Below are positions 29,432 to 41,076 of a stretch of DNA of 64,000 nt, piece by piece. The position numbers and the translations under genes were made by a program. The stretch is from Roseiarcus sp963748545. Its GTDB lineage: Bacteria > Pseudomonadota > Alphaproteobacteria > Rhizobiales > Beijerinckiaceae. The notes beneath the pieces were generated by a model. That model was given only the letters and a program-made list of their open reading frames with translations, ran no database searches and had not been told where the DNA came from. Each line of letters begins with the position of its first letter. Positions within the stretch are counted from its first letter, which is position 1. The stretch spans positions 62,001 through 126,000 of the forward strand of contig CAVVJO010000015.1 in NCBI GenBank assembly GCA_963748545.1, in the 5' to 3' direction.

Positions 29432-29875
29432 TCATTTATCGGGGTCTGGAGGAAGGCGATCCATTTCAGCGACCGCCCGCGAGACCGCCTCGCTCAAACG
29501 TGCGATCGCCTGCGACAATTCGGCGCCCTGCTTGGAGCCTTCGTCCCCCAGCGGCGCGCTCTCCCTGCCCCGGGTTTCCACGGCGGCCGCCGCCTCGGCG
29601 ACCGGGAATGCGCCGACCGCCAAAGCCGACCCTCGCAGCCGATGGGCGATATCCGCCTTTTCTCGAGAAGACATCGAACCCTCGCGAGCGAAGGTTTCGA
29701 TGAGCGCCGCGGCCTGAACGCGAAACTGCTGGAGCACCTCGGCCGCCAGAGCTTTGTCCCCCATGCACTGGCGGTCCAGATGCCCAAGATCCAGCGCGAG
29801 ACCCTGCGCGCCGTCCTTCAACCCATCCAGCGGTGGAGCGATCCCCTTTCGGCCACGCGCCCGGATCCGAGCCAT
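29432..29875 (-). CDS. Hpt-domain phosphotransfer protein
   Basis: About 147 residues from ATG 29875 (upstream in-frame starts to 30022 exist). Core: LDLGHLDRQCMGDKALAAEVLQQF, then the phosphorylatable His in ADIAHRLRGSALAVGA and a final helix AVAEAAAAVE. Single-domain Hpt proteins shuttle phosphate between hybrid kinases and receivers. It is encoded divergently from the GPR-like giant gene. Which kinase it serves is not visible; CckA is present in the window, but ChpT, its known partner, is a different fold. Confidence 0.82.
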   Translation of the reverse strand: MARIRARGRKGIAPPLDGLKDGAQGLALDLGHLDRQCMGDKALAAEVLQQFRVQAAALIETFAREGSMSSREKADIAHRLRGSALAVGAFPVAEAAAAVETRGRESAPLGDEGSKQGAELSQAIARLSEAVSRAVAEMDRLPPDPDK

Positions 29876-30158
29876 GCGTTCCCATTCTGTTGCGAAACGG
29901 CCGTACGCCGAAAGTCCGCCTCCCCGCGGCGGCGACGCCTCCATCCGCAGAAGAGATTGGAAAAGCATGGTAAAAGAACCGTTAACGACGTTTGAAGGAT
30001 GACTTGCCGCCACGGTTTTCATAATAGGAGCATGGCGTTAGACTGCGACGTGGTTAATGCGTGTGTTTCCGTCGGCTCTTAAGAACCGAGACCGGAGGAA
30101 AGTGTTGGCGCGTCGATCGACCGCTTGCGGTCGACGCCAATGGAACGAGGCGGTCACT

Positions 30159-33100
30159 ATGGCAAAACAGAACCCGGCGACGGATCCGGTTTCGGCGGCG
30201 ATGTCGGCAATCGAGAGCGCCCTGAACCTGACGGACGACGAGACGTCATCCACGACCTTGGAGGACTCAGCGCCCCCGCCGGCCGACGTCGTCAGGGCGA
30301 AAGCGCCGACCCCGATCCTCAAGCCGAATGCGCAACCGGCCGAAGCGGCTCCGCTCTTGAGGCCAGGCCCGCAGGCGGCCCCGCCGACGGACTCCAGGCC
30401 GACGATCGCCGCTGCGCTTCCGGCCAATGACGACCGCGAAACGGTGGGCGCGATCCTGCAGGCCTTGAATGCGCCGCGTCCAAGCCGGACGCCTTTCATC
30501 CTTGCGATCCTCGGATCGCTCGTCTGGGTGGGCCTCTGCGGGCTCTACGCCTATCTGCGCCTCTGGCCCACGGTCGCCGGCGCCTCGTGGTCCCAGATCC
30601 TCCTTCGGCCGGAAACGCCGTTGTTCCTGCTTGCGACGCTTGGGCCGGTCCTGTTCCTGTTCGCCTTCGCGACGCTCGCGCGCCGCATGCGGGAATTGCG
30701 GCAATCGGCCCGGGCGATTTCGGAAGTCGCAGTGCGCCTGGTGGAGCCGGAGACGATCGCCGGAGAACAGGTGGCGACCCTGTCGCAGGCCATCCGCCGC
30801 GAGCTCAGCTCGATGGGCGATGGCGTCGAACGGGCGCTCGCCCGCGCCGCCGAACTCGAGACCCGCGTCAAGGCCGAGGTTTCGACGCTCGAGCGCTCCT
30901 ATTCCGACAACGAGCGCAAGATCCGCTCCCTGATCGCCGAGATGGCCGATCAGCGGGAAGCCATCACGACGAGCGGCTCGCGGGTTCGGGACGCGATCGC
31001 CAACGTCCACGGCGGGATCGCCGGAGATCTCGACGCCGCCGGCGCTCGCCTGAACGACAAGCTGAACGAAGCCGGCCAGCGGCTCTTCGCCGCGCTCGGA
31101 GCGACTTCGGAGGAGATCGCGATCTCGATCGACCGCTCGGGATCGAGCGCCGTCGAGCGAATCGTTGCGGAAGGCGCGCAGATCGCCGTCTCGATCGCGG
31201 GCGTCGGCGACAGTCTCGCCGCCCGTCTTACGGAAACGAGCCGTCGAACGGCCGACGACATCGTGGCCCGCGTCGGCGATCTCGACGGGCGGGTGAAGGC
31301 GGCCGGCGAAACCCTGCTCGCCGGCATGGATGAGCGCGGCGGCGATCTGGTCCAGCGCATCAATGACTCGCAGACCGCGATCGTCGACGCGATTGGCGCG
31401 CACGGGGATCGCGTGACCGCGCGGATCGCGGACACGTCCGCCGACGCGCGCAACACCGTCGGCGCATTCGCCGACGACATCGTCAACCGGATTGTGGAGC
31501 TCAGCACGCGCACCACCGAGGCCATCCAGACCCAGGGGGACTCGACAGCGGTCCGTCTGGCCGACGTCTCGGCGACGGTTTCGTCGACGCTTGGCGCGCA
31601 ATCCGACGAGTTGGTCGATCGGTTACGGTCGAGCGGGACGGACATCGTCGAGGCCATTCGAACCCACGGCGGCGGCGTGGCCGCGCGCTTGGCGGACGCT
31701 GCGGACGACGCCCGTGCGGCGATCGGCGGCCATGCCGACGACGTCGTCGAACGCATCGCCGCCGCGAGCGCGGATGCGGTCCAGTCAATTCGCGGACATG
31801 GCGATTCCGTGGCTGCGCAGATCGCCGACGCAACGGCGACGATGTCGGCCGCAGTCGGCGCGCAAGCCGACGAGATCGTGGAAAGGGTCGGCTCCAGCGC
31901 CTCGAGAGCGATCGAGGCGGTCAAGGATCGCCAGAACGATCTCGCCGCGCAGATGATCGAAGTCTTCGCTCGCCATGTCGGGCGCTTTCGGCGCTCACGC
32001 CGACGATATCGTCGGCCGCATCAACGAAAGCCATGGTCAAGTCCTCGACGCCATTCGCTCGCACGGCGACGCCGTCGCGGCGCGGCTCGCGTCCGCAGCC
32101 GACCGTGCGAGCGAGGCCGTCAGCACGCACGCCGATACGATCGTCGGGCGGGTTCTCGCGGCCAATGACCAAGTGGCGGACTCGCTCCGCACCCACGGCG
32201 AGGCCGTCGCCTCGCGGCTCGTAAATCGGCGGATCTGGCCAGCAACGCGGTCAACGCCCACGCGGACACGGTCGTGAGCCGGATCGGCTCGAGCAGCGCC
32301 ATCGCCGTTGAGACCTTGCAGGGGCATGGCGAGCGCCTCGTCTCGCAGCTCACGGAAGCGGCCGAAGTGATCCGGGGGCACGGAGACGTCGTCGCGAGCC
32401 AACTCTCCGACGCGTCCTATCTCATGCGCGACGCCATCGACAGCCACGCCGACGAAATCGTGGGCCGGCTTAGCGCCAAGAGCGCGGAAACGGTTGACGC
32501 GTTCCGCATCCAAAGCAAGTCGGTCGCTGGGCGCCTTATCGACGCGAGCGACGTGCTGGCGCGCGATTTCGGCGAACGCGCGCAGGCGTTGATCGACCGC
32601 GTCGACGATTCTCAGGCGCGGCTCAACGACACCGTGGCCTTGCGCGGCGACGAGCTGGTGGTAAGGCTGAACAGCGTCTCCGATCGGCTGTACGAGACCC
32701 TGGTCGAGCGCGGCGAGGCGCTTGGCGACAGGCTCGACGGTTCGAGCCAGCGGTTCGCCGCGGTCCTCAGGGATCGCGCCGAAGACGCCTCTGCGACCCT
32801 CGAGTCTGCCGCGCAACGCTGGACGGAGCGGTTCGAGGCGCGGGAAAATCAGCTTCGCGGCGTGATCGAAGGGCAGACCGCCGCGGTCGAGGCCTTGATC
32901 GACAACACGACGCAGCGGCTCGTGGGCGCGCTCTCGGTGCAAGGCGCCGCGACCCAATCGCAGTTCGAGCAAACGGCGTCCGCGTCGCTCAACCGGTTCG
33001 ATACCGAGGCCTCCCAGATCGCCCAGCGTTTCAACGCGATGGCGAGCGAAGCCGCCGCGACGGTAGCGATCGGCGCGGGCAGCGTTCACGACGCGCTGAC

Positions 33101-36100
33101 AGAGCAGGTGACGGCGTTCGACGCGATCATCGGCGAGCGCGGCGGACGCCTCGTCGAAGTCCTTGTCCGATCAGACCGGCCGCATGCGGGAATATCTGGA
33201 GACGCTTGACAATATCGTCGGCGAAAACGGTCACAGCGTGGTGGACCGCATCGCCGCTCATGCAGGCGAGTTGAACACCCATATCGCCGGCCACATCGCG
33301 TCGATCGACACGGTGATGCGAGGCCACCGCGAGGACTTCGGAGACAGGTTCACCGCGCATCTCGAAGACCTTTCGGCCAAATCCGCCCAGCGGCTCGGAC
33401 AGTTCGAAACCGTCTCGACGGCGCATTTCAATTCGGTCGACGCGGCGCTTACGTCGCACGCGCGTCGCGTGGAAATCTCGCTCGGCGACGGCCTGGCGCG
33501 CTTCGAAGGCGCGATCGATGGACGCGGACGCGAACTCGTCTCGCAGGTCGGCGATCGGTCGGACGCGCTGGCGAGCGATCTCGGCGCAAAGCTCGGCGCG
33601 ATCGAGGACATGTTGATCAAGCGCGGCGGCGCGCTCGACGAGCAGCTTGGCCGCCGCAGCGACGAGGCCGCAGCCGCGTTCGAGACTCGCCTTCAGACCC
33701 TTGACGAACGGACCTCGGGCAAGCTCAGGGAGGTCTCGGGCTCGCTCGAAACTCTGATCGGGCGGATCGACGAGGGACTGACCCAACGCGGCCGCGCCGT
33801 TTCGGAAACGCTTGCCCGCAACACGCTCGAGACCGCGAGGACCCTTGGCGAGGGCGGGCGCGAATTGGTGAACAGTCTGGACGCGAAGTCGGCCGAGATC
33901 GGCGAGACATTGCAGAAGCGGGTCGAAACGCTGACCGAGACCCTGTCCGGGCTTTCGGCCACCATCAACGCGACGCTGACCGGCCGGGTCGACGACGTTT
34001 CCCGTTCGCTCCGGTCGAGCGTCGAGCAGTTCAAGGATCAGGTGGTCGCCCCGCTACAGGACGTCGGCCAGAGTTTCGACGCCAACCGGACGGACCTCGA
34101 GCGCCGCGTCGGCGAACATGCCGAGAAGGTGACCGAGCTTTTCGAGACTCACCGCTCCGGCCTCGGCGCGGCCCTCGATGGGCATCGCGCATCGCTTGAC
34201 GGCGCGTTCGATAGGCATCGGGCGGCTCTCGCCGAGTTCGGCGCGACGGAGCGCGGAAGACTTGGACACGCGCCTTTCGGCGCTCGCCGCCGCGGCCGAT
34301 CAAGGCTCCCGGATCATCGACACCCGCCTCGCCGACCTCGCCGAGGCGGCCGACCGGAGTGCGGGCGCGATCGACAACCGACTTGCGGCGCGCATCGACT
34401 TCTATGACCAGTTCGCTCGCCAGAACCGCGGCCGACGCGGACGCCAGCATTGCAGCGCGAAGCGGCGAACTCACGGCCGCGATCGGATCGCGGGTGGACG
34501 AGCTTCATCGAGTTCATCGACGTCAAGGGCGCGGAGCTCGTGGGGGCGCTCAGCGAGAGGGGCGAGGATTTGTCCGGCCAGATCGCCGGCGCCGGCTCCC
34601 GGGCGGCTCAGACCCTCGAGCGCGTAGCCCTGGCGCTCGCGGAAGCGACCGATCAAAGCGCGCATGTCATCGACGCGCGGCTCGCCGACGTCGCCGAGGC
34701 GGCCGACCGCAGCGCCAGCGCGATCGACGGCCGGCTTGCCGCCCGCACGGAGGCGATGGCCAGTTCGCTCGCCCGAATGGCGGCGGACGCGGACGCCACT
34801 CTTGCCGCTCGGGGCAATGAACTTGCGGCCGCGATCGGATCGCGGGTGGACGAGCTTCATCGCCTCATCGACGTCAAGGGCGCGGAGCTCGTAGCGGCGC
34901 TCGGCGAGAGGGGCGAGGATTTGTCCGGCCAGATCGCCGGCGCCGGCTCCCGGGCGGCTCAGACCTTCGAGCGCGTGGCCCTGGCGCTCGCGGAAGCGAC
35001 CGATCAAAGCGCGCATGTCATCGACGCGCGGCTCGCCGACGTCGCCGAGGCGGCCGACCGCAGCGCCAGCGCGATCGACGGCCGGCTTGCCGCCCGCACG
35101 GAGGCGATGGCCAGTTCGCTCGCCCGAATGGCGGCGGACGCGGACGCCACTCTTGCCGCTCGGGGCGATGAACTTGCGGCCGCGATCGGATCGCGGGTGG
35201 ACGAGCTTCATCGCCTCATCGACGTCAAGGGCGCCGAGCTGGTGACGGCGCTCGGCGAGCGAGGCGACGACGTCTCCGGCCAGATCGCCGGCGCGGGCTC
35301 CCGCGCGCTTCAGACGCTCGAGCGGGTGGCGCTTGCGCTCGACGACAAGGGCCGCAATGTCTCGGACCAGGTCGCCGAGGCCAGCGAACGCCTGTCGCAG
35401 ACGTTCGAGCGCCTTTCCGGCTCAGTCTCCGAGCAGGGACTGGCCGTGTCCGGTCAAATCGCCGATGCGGGAGAACGGGCCATGCGGTCCCTCGATCGGC
35501 TCTCGGCGGAATTCGGCGACCGCGGTCAGGCTGTTTCCGGCCAGATCGCACTCGTTGGCGAGCGTGCGACCCAATCTCTGGACCATGTGGTCGCGGCGCT
35601 CGGCGATCAGGGCCAGAACGTCTCGGATCAGGTCGCCATCGTTGGCGAACGCCTGTCTCAGACTTTTGAGCGGCTCTCCGGCGTGGTTTCCGATCAGGGA
35701 TTGGTTGTGTCCAATCTCATTACGGATACGGCGGAGCGCGCCCTGCGGTCGCTCGACCAACTCTCGGTGGAGTTCGGCGACCGTGGCCAGTCGGTTTCCA
35801 CCCAGCTTGCCGAGATTGGGGACCGCGCCGCGCAATCGCTCGACCGCGCTGCGGCTGCGCTCGGCGATCGGGGGCAGGACGTTTCGAGCCAGATCGCGGG
35901 CGCGGGCGAACAGGCGGCTGAGGCCCTGAATCAAGCGTTGGCCACCGTCGGCGACCGCGGGCAACATGTGTCCGGCCAGATCGCCGAGGCGGGAGAGCGC
36001 GCGATCCAAGCGCTCGACCACCAGATGGCGGGCCTTGCGACGCTGCTCACGCGCCGCGCCGACGATCTGATCGCGGCGGTGAACGGCGCCGGCGCCGATC

Positions 36101-37851
36101 CGATCCGGGCGCTGAGCGCGCTCGCGGGTCAGGTGCGCGCCGAGGTCGTCAATTCGAGCGAGGCGTTGCGGAGCGCGGCCGACGAGACGGCGCAGCGGTC
36201 GAGCGAAACGATCGAGGGCCTCTTGAAACGAATGACCGATCAGGTCGAGGCCTCCGGCGCCTCGCTGCGCAACTCGGTCGCCGTCAGCGCGGATCGCTCG
36301 GTCGGCGCCCTTGCCGGCGCCGGCGACCGGCTGCGCAATGAGCTGACGCTCGTCCTGGACAATCTCGGCCAGACGAGCGCCGCCATCGACCAGTCGGTCG
36401 CGGTGGCGGGCGAGCGGCTCTCCGATGTTCAAGGGGGCCTCGCCGCGCGGGTCGAGGAGTTCCAGCGCGCGCTCGGGGGCATCGCCTCCCAGGTCGCGAC
36501 GCTCGGCCGCCTCAGCACGACAACGCAAGCCGACGCCAGCGCGCTGGCCCGACAGCTCGGCGAGCAGGCGGAGGCCCTCGCGCACGCATCGGAAGAGCTT
36601 GTGACGCAACAGCATACGATCAACTCCGCCCTTGCGCATCGTCAGAGCGGCCTCAAGGGGCTGATCGACGAACTGAGCCAGCGCAGCGCCGCGTTCAACT
36701 CCGTGCTCGAGCGCTTCGCCTCGAACGTCGAAGACAGCTTCGGCCGGGCGCAGGCGCGCGCTCAGGAGATCGCCACGACGCTGGCCTCGGCCGCCCGCGG
36801 CGCCTCGGTCGCCGTCGCCGGACAGTTCGAGTCGATCCGCGACACCGCCGCCAAGGAGCGCGAGAAGACCGCGCAAAGCCTGCAGGCGGCGATCGACCAG
36901 ACCAACGCCCATCTTTCCGGCGCGCTCAATTCGGCGGCGGAGCGGTTCCGCCAGTCGGTGGCGGAGGTGAAGGCGATGGCGAACGACGTCCAGCGCGAGC
37001 TCGAGACGACCCGGCAGGAGCTCAAGCGCGGCGTGCTGGAATTGCCGCAGGAGACGAGCGAGACCGCCGAGGCGATGCGCCGGGTCGTGTCCGACCAGAT
37101 CCGGGCGCTGAAGGAGCTCACCGCGCTGGTCACCGATTCGGGCGTCGAGTTCGACGTCGCCGAGCCGGCGCAGCAGGTCATCGCGGCGGGCGCCGCCGCG
37201 CGCTATCCGCAACCCGCAGCGCGGACCGTCGAGGCGCCGCGACGCATCGAGAGCCCGCCTCAGCAGGACGCCCCGGCGCCGGAAGCGATCGAGCCGATCG
37301 CCACGGCGGTGTTCGAGACGATCGTCGCGCCGCCGCCGCCCGCGGAGGAGCCGCTGTCGTCGTCGGGCGGACGGTCCGGGGGCCAGGGGTGGCGCGCGCC
37401 TCCTCCGATCCAGCCGGCGGCGCAAGGGTCCGACCGGTCGCAGTCCGGCTGGCTCTCGAACCTGCTCGCCGCCGCGTCGCGCGAGGAGGCGGCCGCGCCG
37501 GCCCCTCGCCCGCCGGAGTCGCTTGAGGATCTGACCCAAAGCATCGCGGGCCTCGTCGACAGCGCCGCCGCCGCCGAAACGTGGGACCGCTGGCGTCGCG
37601 GCGACACGGCCGTCGTCTCGCGCCGCCTCTACACCGATGCGGGACAGCAGGCGTTCGAGGAAATCCGCCGGCGCTACCAGACCGATCCGCAATTCCGCGA
37701 AACGGCGACGCGCTATGTTCAGGAGTTCGAGCGCCTGCTCGCCAAGGTCGGACAGAACGACCGCGACGGAACGCAATGGCGGGCGTATCTGATGTCGAAC
37801 ACCGGCAAGGTCTATACGATCCTCGCCCACGCCTCGGGCCGACTGGGATAG
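30159..37851 (+). CDS. Giant GPR/RgsE-like growth-pole coiled-coil membrane protein (several apparent frameshifts)
   Basis: Correcting six single-base breaks (about 31970, 32224, 33163, 34255, 34395, 34509) gives roughly 2,560 residues. N-terminal ~100 residues are disordered, then two membrane helices (PFILAILGSLVWVGLCGLYA and LFLLATLGPVLFLFAFATLA, about 108-180), then over 2,000 residues of apolipoprotein-like amphipathic repeats, a Pro-rich linker, and a conserved C-terminal domain (ETWDRWRRGDTAVVSRRLYT ... WRAYLMSNTGKVYTILA). This plan matches growth pole ring protein of Agrobacterium (RgsE in Sinorhizobium), a ring at the growing pole of Rhizobiales. Identification is by architecture, not alignment. 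ATG 30159. Breaks hit every kilobase or so but coding is coherent throughout. Confidence 0.85.
34519..35220 (+). repeat. Two near-identical 351-bp tandem repeats inside the GPR-like gene
   Basis: Units 34519-34869 and 34870-35220 begin GACGTCAAGGGCGCGGAGCT and encode 117 residues each (DVKGAELV ... SRVDELHRLI). A third unit starts at 35221 and diverges after about 110 bp; a partial earlier unit precedes 34519. DNA-level identity indicates recent expansion. Confidence 0.92.
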
Positions 37852-37857
37852 ATTAGA

Positions 37858-37880
37858 AGGGGCGGCGTCTCGCCGCCCCT
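37858..37880. terminator. Strong bidirectional hairpin terminator
   Basis: Perfect 10-bp stem AGGGGCGGCG / CGCCGCCCCT with loop TCT, 6 bp after the giant gene's stop and 12 bp before the end of the convergent malonyl-CoA synthetase gene. Serves both. Confidence 0.75.
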
Positions 37881-37892
37881 CCCGCCTTCCGT

Positions 37893-39410
37893 TCACCCGA
37901 ACGTGGTCTTGTACGTCTCCCGCAGCAGCGCCTTCTGCACCTTGCCCATGCTGTTGCGCGGCAGCGTCTCGACGAAGAACACCCGCTTCGGCGCCTTGAA
38001 TTTCGCGAGCCGCGCTTCGAGGGTCTTGAGCACCCCCTCTTCGGTGACCGTCGCGCCGGGCCGAAGCACGACCACCGCCGTCACCCCTTCGCCGAAGTCG
38101 GGATGCGGCAGGCCGATCACCGCGCTCTCCAAGACCCCGTCGATGGCGTCGATCTCGGTCTCGACCTCCTTCGGGTAGACGTTGAAGCCGCCCGAGATGA
38201 CCAGGTCCTTGGCGCGCCCGACGATGTGAATGTAGCCCTCCGGGTCGACCATCCCGAGATCGCCGGTGATGAAGTAGCCGTCGGCGCGGAACTCCTGTTC
38301 GGTCTTCTCCGGCATCCGCCAGTAGCCGCGGAACACGTTCGGTCCCTTGACCTCGATCACCCCGATCTCGCCATCCGGAACACGCGCGCCGGTCTCCGCG
38401 TCGGAAATCCGCACACTGACGCCCGGCAGCGCAAACCCGACCGTCCCCGCCCGGCGCTCGCCGTCGTAGGGGTTCGAGGTGATCATGTTGGTCTCGGTCA
38501 TCCCGTAGCGCTCGAGGATGGCGTGCCCGGTCCGCTCGCGCCAGGCGACATGCGTCTCCGCGAGCAGCGGCGCCGAGCCCGACACGAAGAGCCGCATGCC
38601 GGCGGCGGCTTGGCGCGTGAGCCCCGGATGATCGAGGAGGCGGGTGTAGAAGGTCGGCACGCCCATGAGCGACGTCGCGTCCGGCATGGCGGCGATGACG
38701 TCGTCGGCGTCGAACCGGTTCTGGTAGATCATCGTCGCGCCGGAGAGCAGCGCCACGTTGACCGCGACGAAGAGCCCATGGGTGTGGAACACCGGCAGCG
38801 CATGAATGAGCCGGTCCGCGGGCCCAAAGCGCCAGACGTCGATCAGCGTCAGCGCGTTCGAGGCGAGGTTCTCGTGGGTCAGCATGGCGCCCTTGGAGCG
38901 CCCGGTCGTCCCCGAAGTATAGAGGATCGCCGCGAGGTCGTCGGCCGCGCGCGGAACCGTCTCGAATTCGGAGGGCGCCGCCGCGATCCGCTTGGCGAAC
39001 GTCCCATCGCGCGCCACGCCCAGGCTCTCGGCGGCGTTGAGACCGAGCCGGTGCGTCAACTTCGCCACCGCCGCCAGGAAGCCGGGCCGGCAGACCGTCA
39101 GCGCCGGCTCCGCGTCCCCCAGAAAATATTCGAGTTCGGCCAGCGTATAGGCGGTGTTGAGCGGCAGCAGAACCGCGCCGGCGCGGAAGCACGCGAGCGC
39201 CAGGACAATCACGTCGGTCGACTTGTCGACCTGCGCGGCGACGCGGTCGCCGGGGGCCACGCCGAGGGCCGCGAGCGCATTCGCCGCCCGTCCCGATCGC
39301 TCGATCAGCTCGGCATAGGTCAGAGCCGTCGCGTCCGCCGTTTCGAGCGCCATCTGCTCGGGCTTGCCGGCGCGCGCGGCGATGAGGTCGAACAGGTTTG
39401 CGGAAGGCAT
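37893..39410 (-). CDS. matB: Malonyl-CoA synthetase (MatB type)
   Basis: 505 residues. ANL-superfamily acyl-CoA ligase that would convert malonate, ATP and CoA to malonyl-CoA in the cytosol. Motifs: AMP-binding P-loop YTSGTTGRSKGAMLTH (~155-170), ALPVFHTHGLF, ERYGMTETNMITSNPY, ITGDLG, GRAKDLVISGGFNVYPKEVE and the C-terminal catalytic Lys in PRNSMGKVQK. The HTHGLF and TNMITSNPY signatures match characterised MatB proteins of this order. No malonyl-CoA decarboxylase or malonate transporter is adjacent, so the local pathway is incomplete; broader dicarboxylate-CoA ligase activity is the alternative. Confidence 0.9.
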   Translation of the reverse strand: MPSANLFDLIAARAGKPEQMALETADATALTYAELIERSGRAANALAALGVAPGDRVAAQVDKSTDVIVLALACFRAGAVLLPLNTAYTLAELEYFLGDAEPALTVCRPGFLAAVAKLTHRLGLNAAESLGVARDGTFAKRIAAAPSEFETVPRAADDLAAILYTSGTTGRSKGAMLTHENLASNALTLIDVWRFGPADRLIHALPVFHTHGLFVAVNVALLSGATMIYQNRFDADDVIAAMPDATSLMGVPTFYTRLLDHPGLTRQAAAGMRLFVSGSAPLLAETHVAWRERTGHAILERYGMTETNMITSNPYDGERRAGTVGFALPGVSVRISDAETGARVPDGEIGVIEVKGPNVFRGYWRMPEKTEQEFRADGYFITGDLGMVDPEGYIHIVGRAKDLVISGGFNVYPKEVETEIDAIDGVLESAVIGLPHPDFGEGVTAVVVLRPGATVTEEGVLKTLEARLAKFKAPKRVFFVETLPRNSMGKVQKALLRETYKTTFG

Positions 39411-39666
39411 GCGGCGGGATGTCCTCGGTGTTGGGCCTCCCGTAATTTACCGCACCGCGCGCCATCGCGCGATGGATTGTCGGAGGGCGCGCCCCACCCG
39501 CCCGCCTCGTCCACGCGGCGCCGGACGGCGGCGCCACTGAACCATCCTTCGAGACGCCCGCTTCGCGGGCTCCTCAGGATGAGGTCGGTGGGAATCGTCG
39601 CGCTTTTCCTTGTCAAACCCACTTCCGCACGCGTAAGTCGGCGATCCGGCGAGCAAGGCGAGGGGC

Positions 39667-40440
39667 ATGGCGATATCGGAGAAGACGCTGCGCGAATCGA
39701 TCGTCATGGCGGCCGCGCGCGTAGCCGACGCCGGCTTCGGCGGCGCGTCGAGCGGCGACATGTCCGTCCGCTTTGCCGATACGATCCTGATCACGCCGAG
39801 CGGGACGCCCTACCGCGCCCTTCGCCCGCAGATGCTGGCGTTGATGCCGCTCGCTGGCGAATACGGCGCCTGGAAGGGCCAAACCAAGCCTGCGAGCGAG
39901 TGGCGGATCCATCTCGACATCGCGCGCGCCCGGCCGGACGTTCACGCGGTGGTGCGGTTCCAGTCGCCCTACGCGACCGCGCTTGCGATGGCGCACAAGG
40001 CGATCCCGGCCGCCCATCCGATGATCGCCCTGTTCGGCGTCGCCGAAATCAAATGCACGAAATACGCGCCGATGGGCTCGAAGGACCTGGCCGAGGCCGC
40101 GCTCGACGCGCTGGGCGCAGGCCACGCGGCGCTGCTCGGCAATTACGGCGCGCTGACCACCGGCGGCACGCTCGAGGCCGCGCTCGCCCGGGCGATCGAA
40201 CTGGAGATCCTGGCCAAGCTTTATGCGATTGCGCTGTCGCTCGGACGGCCGCGGGTGCTGTCCGACGAGGAAGCCTTTCGCATCGGCGAAAGGCTGAAGA
40301 CCTCTGGAGCCGACATCGAGGCGCGGGTCGAGGCCCTCGCCGCCGAATCAGCCTCACCAGCGAAGGCGAAGCTGAAGGTCAAGCGCGCGGCGCGCGTTCC
40401 CCTGAAAGGGAAGCGCGTCACGAGGAAGCGAAAGGCGTGA
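39667..40440 (+). CDS. Class II aldolase/adducin-fold protein lacking its zinc ligands
   Basis: 257 residues. The fold is clear: AAARVADAGFGGASSGDMSVRF, ITPSGTPYRAL, the acid region PASEWRIHLDIARARPDVHAVV, and GHAALLGNYGALTTGGTLEAAL. But the zinc motif HTHSPYAT of active members is RFQSPYAT here, and the GNHG His is GNYG, so all three metal His are replaced. Either the activity is lost or the protein is a non-metal relative. The last ~35 residues are Lys/Arg-rich (AKAKLKVKRAARV ...), perhaps nucleic-acid or membrane binding. Divergent from matB. Confidence 0.85.
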   Translation: MAISEKTLRESIVMAAARVADAGFGGASSGDMSVRFADTILITPSGTPYRALRPQMLALMPLAGEYGAWKGQTKPASEWRIHLDIARARPDVHAVVRFQSPYATALAMAHKAIPAAHPMIALFGVAEIKCTKYAPMGSKDLAEAALDALGAGHAALLGNYGALTTGGTLEAALARAIELEILAKLYAIALSLGRPRVLSDEEAFRIGERLKTSGADIEARVEALAAESASPAKAKLKVKRAARVPLKGKRVTRKRKA

Positions 40441-40553
40441 GCGCCACGCAAACTCCGGCACGGTTTTGCTGCCTTGTCACGAGGTAGTGCGCTGACCTCG
40501 AAACTCCGGTACACGCACCGTCAATCCGGGGTAACTGTCGCACGCGGTCAACG

Positions 40554-41063
40554 TCAAATCCGATGACGACTGTGAAATTGGCCGAGTTGGTCGAAGGTGT
40601 TCGTGTATATTGTAATGATTTTCGACCACTCGTGATGCTTGTCTTGGAACTCGACGGATGCGGCGGAAATCTGATTGCCGTTATCCGGTACGACGAAGAT
40701 TTCAACCTGGACAAAGTTTTTTTGTTGGTTCGTTAGCGCATCTGAAATTGCCTTGCCAATGGTCGTCGAAACCACCTCGTTCGGGATCGCCGATCTGGCG
40801 TTTGGCTGGGTGTCGAGAAAATGCAACCACTGTGTCCAGGCCGCCTGGCTGAGCGCGAGGGGACGGACCGGATAAGGCAGCGCATTCAAGAGGTTTTCGC
40901 TTCCTCCGTTTGGGTTCTTCGGGTTGTTGGCGGCAGGCAACGCCGCAAACGCGTTCGCCCAGTCGACATCCCGTTTCAGCACAGCTAGATTGGCTGAATT
41001 AAACGCTATATTTCCTTCATCTCGAATATGCGTAGTTCCTTTAGTATTAAATAATAGACCCAT
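40554..41063 (-). CDS. Protein of unknown function, partner of a putative metallopeptidase
   Basis: 169 residues, soluble, no signal peptide or membrane segment, and not recognised. It begins MGLLFNTKGTTHIRDEGNIA and contains WTQWLHFLDTQPNARSAIP. The ribosome binding site is exceptionally strong: AAGGAGGAGG directly upstream of ATG 41063, suggesting high expression. It follows the metallopeptidase gene by 13 bp on the same strand. Base composition is visibly richer in A/T than neighbours, hinting at recent acquisition. Confidence 0.7.
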   Translation of the reverse strand: MGLLFNTKGTTHIRDEGNIAFNSANLAVLKRDVDWANAFAALPAANNPKNPNGGSENLLNALPYPVRPLALSQAAWTQWLHFLDTQPNARSAIPNEVVSTTIGKAISDALTNQQKNFVQVEIFVVPDNGNQISAASVEFQDKHHEWSKIITIYTNTFDQLGQFHSRHRI

Positions 41064-41076
41064 TGTTTCCTCCTCC

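Noticed and set aside
34305..35330. CRISPR-like repeats
   Set aside because: The units are 351 bp, coding and directly adjacent without spacers; they are protein repeats of the giant gene.
35422..39537. A very long minus-strand open frame (over 1,300 codons) across the giant gene and matB
   Set aside because: It lies opposite two well-supported coding sequences in a high-G+C region, has Arg/Gly/Ala-rich composition and shows no family motifs; typical of mirrored open frames.
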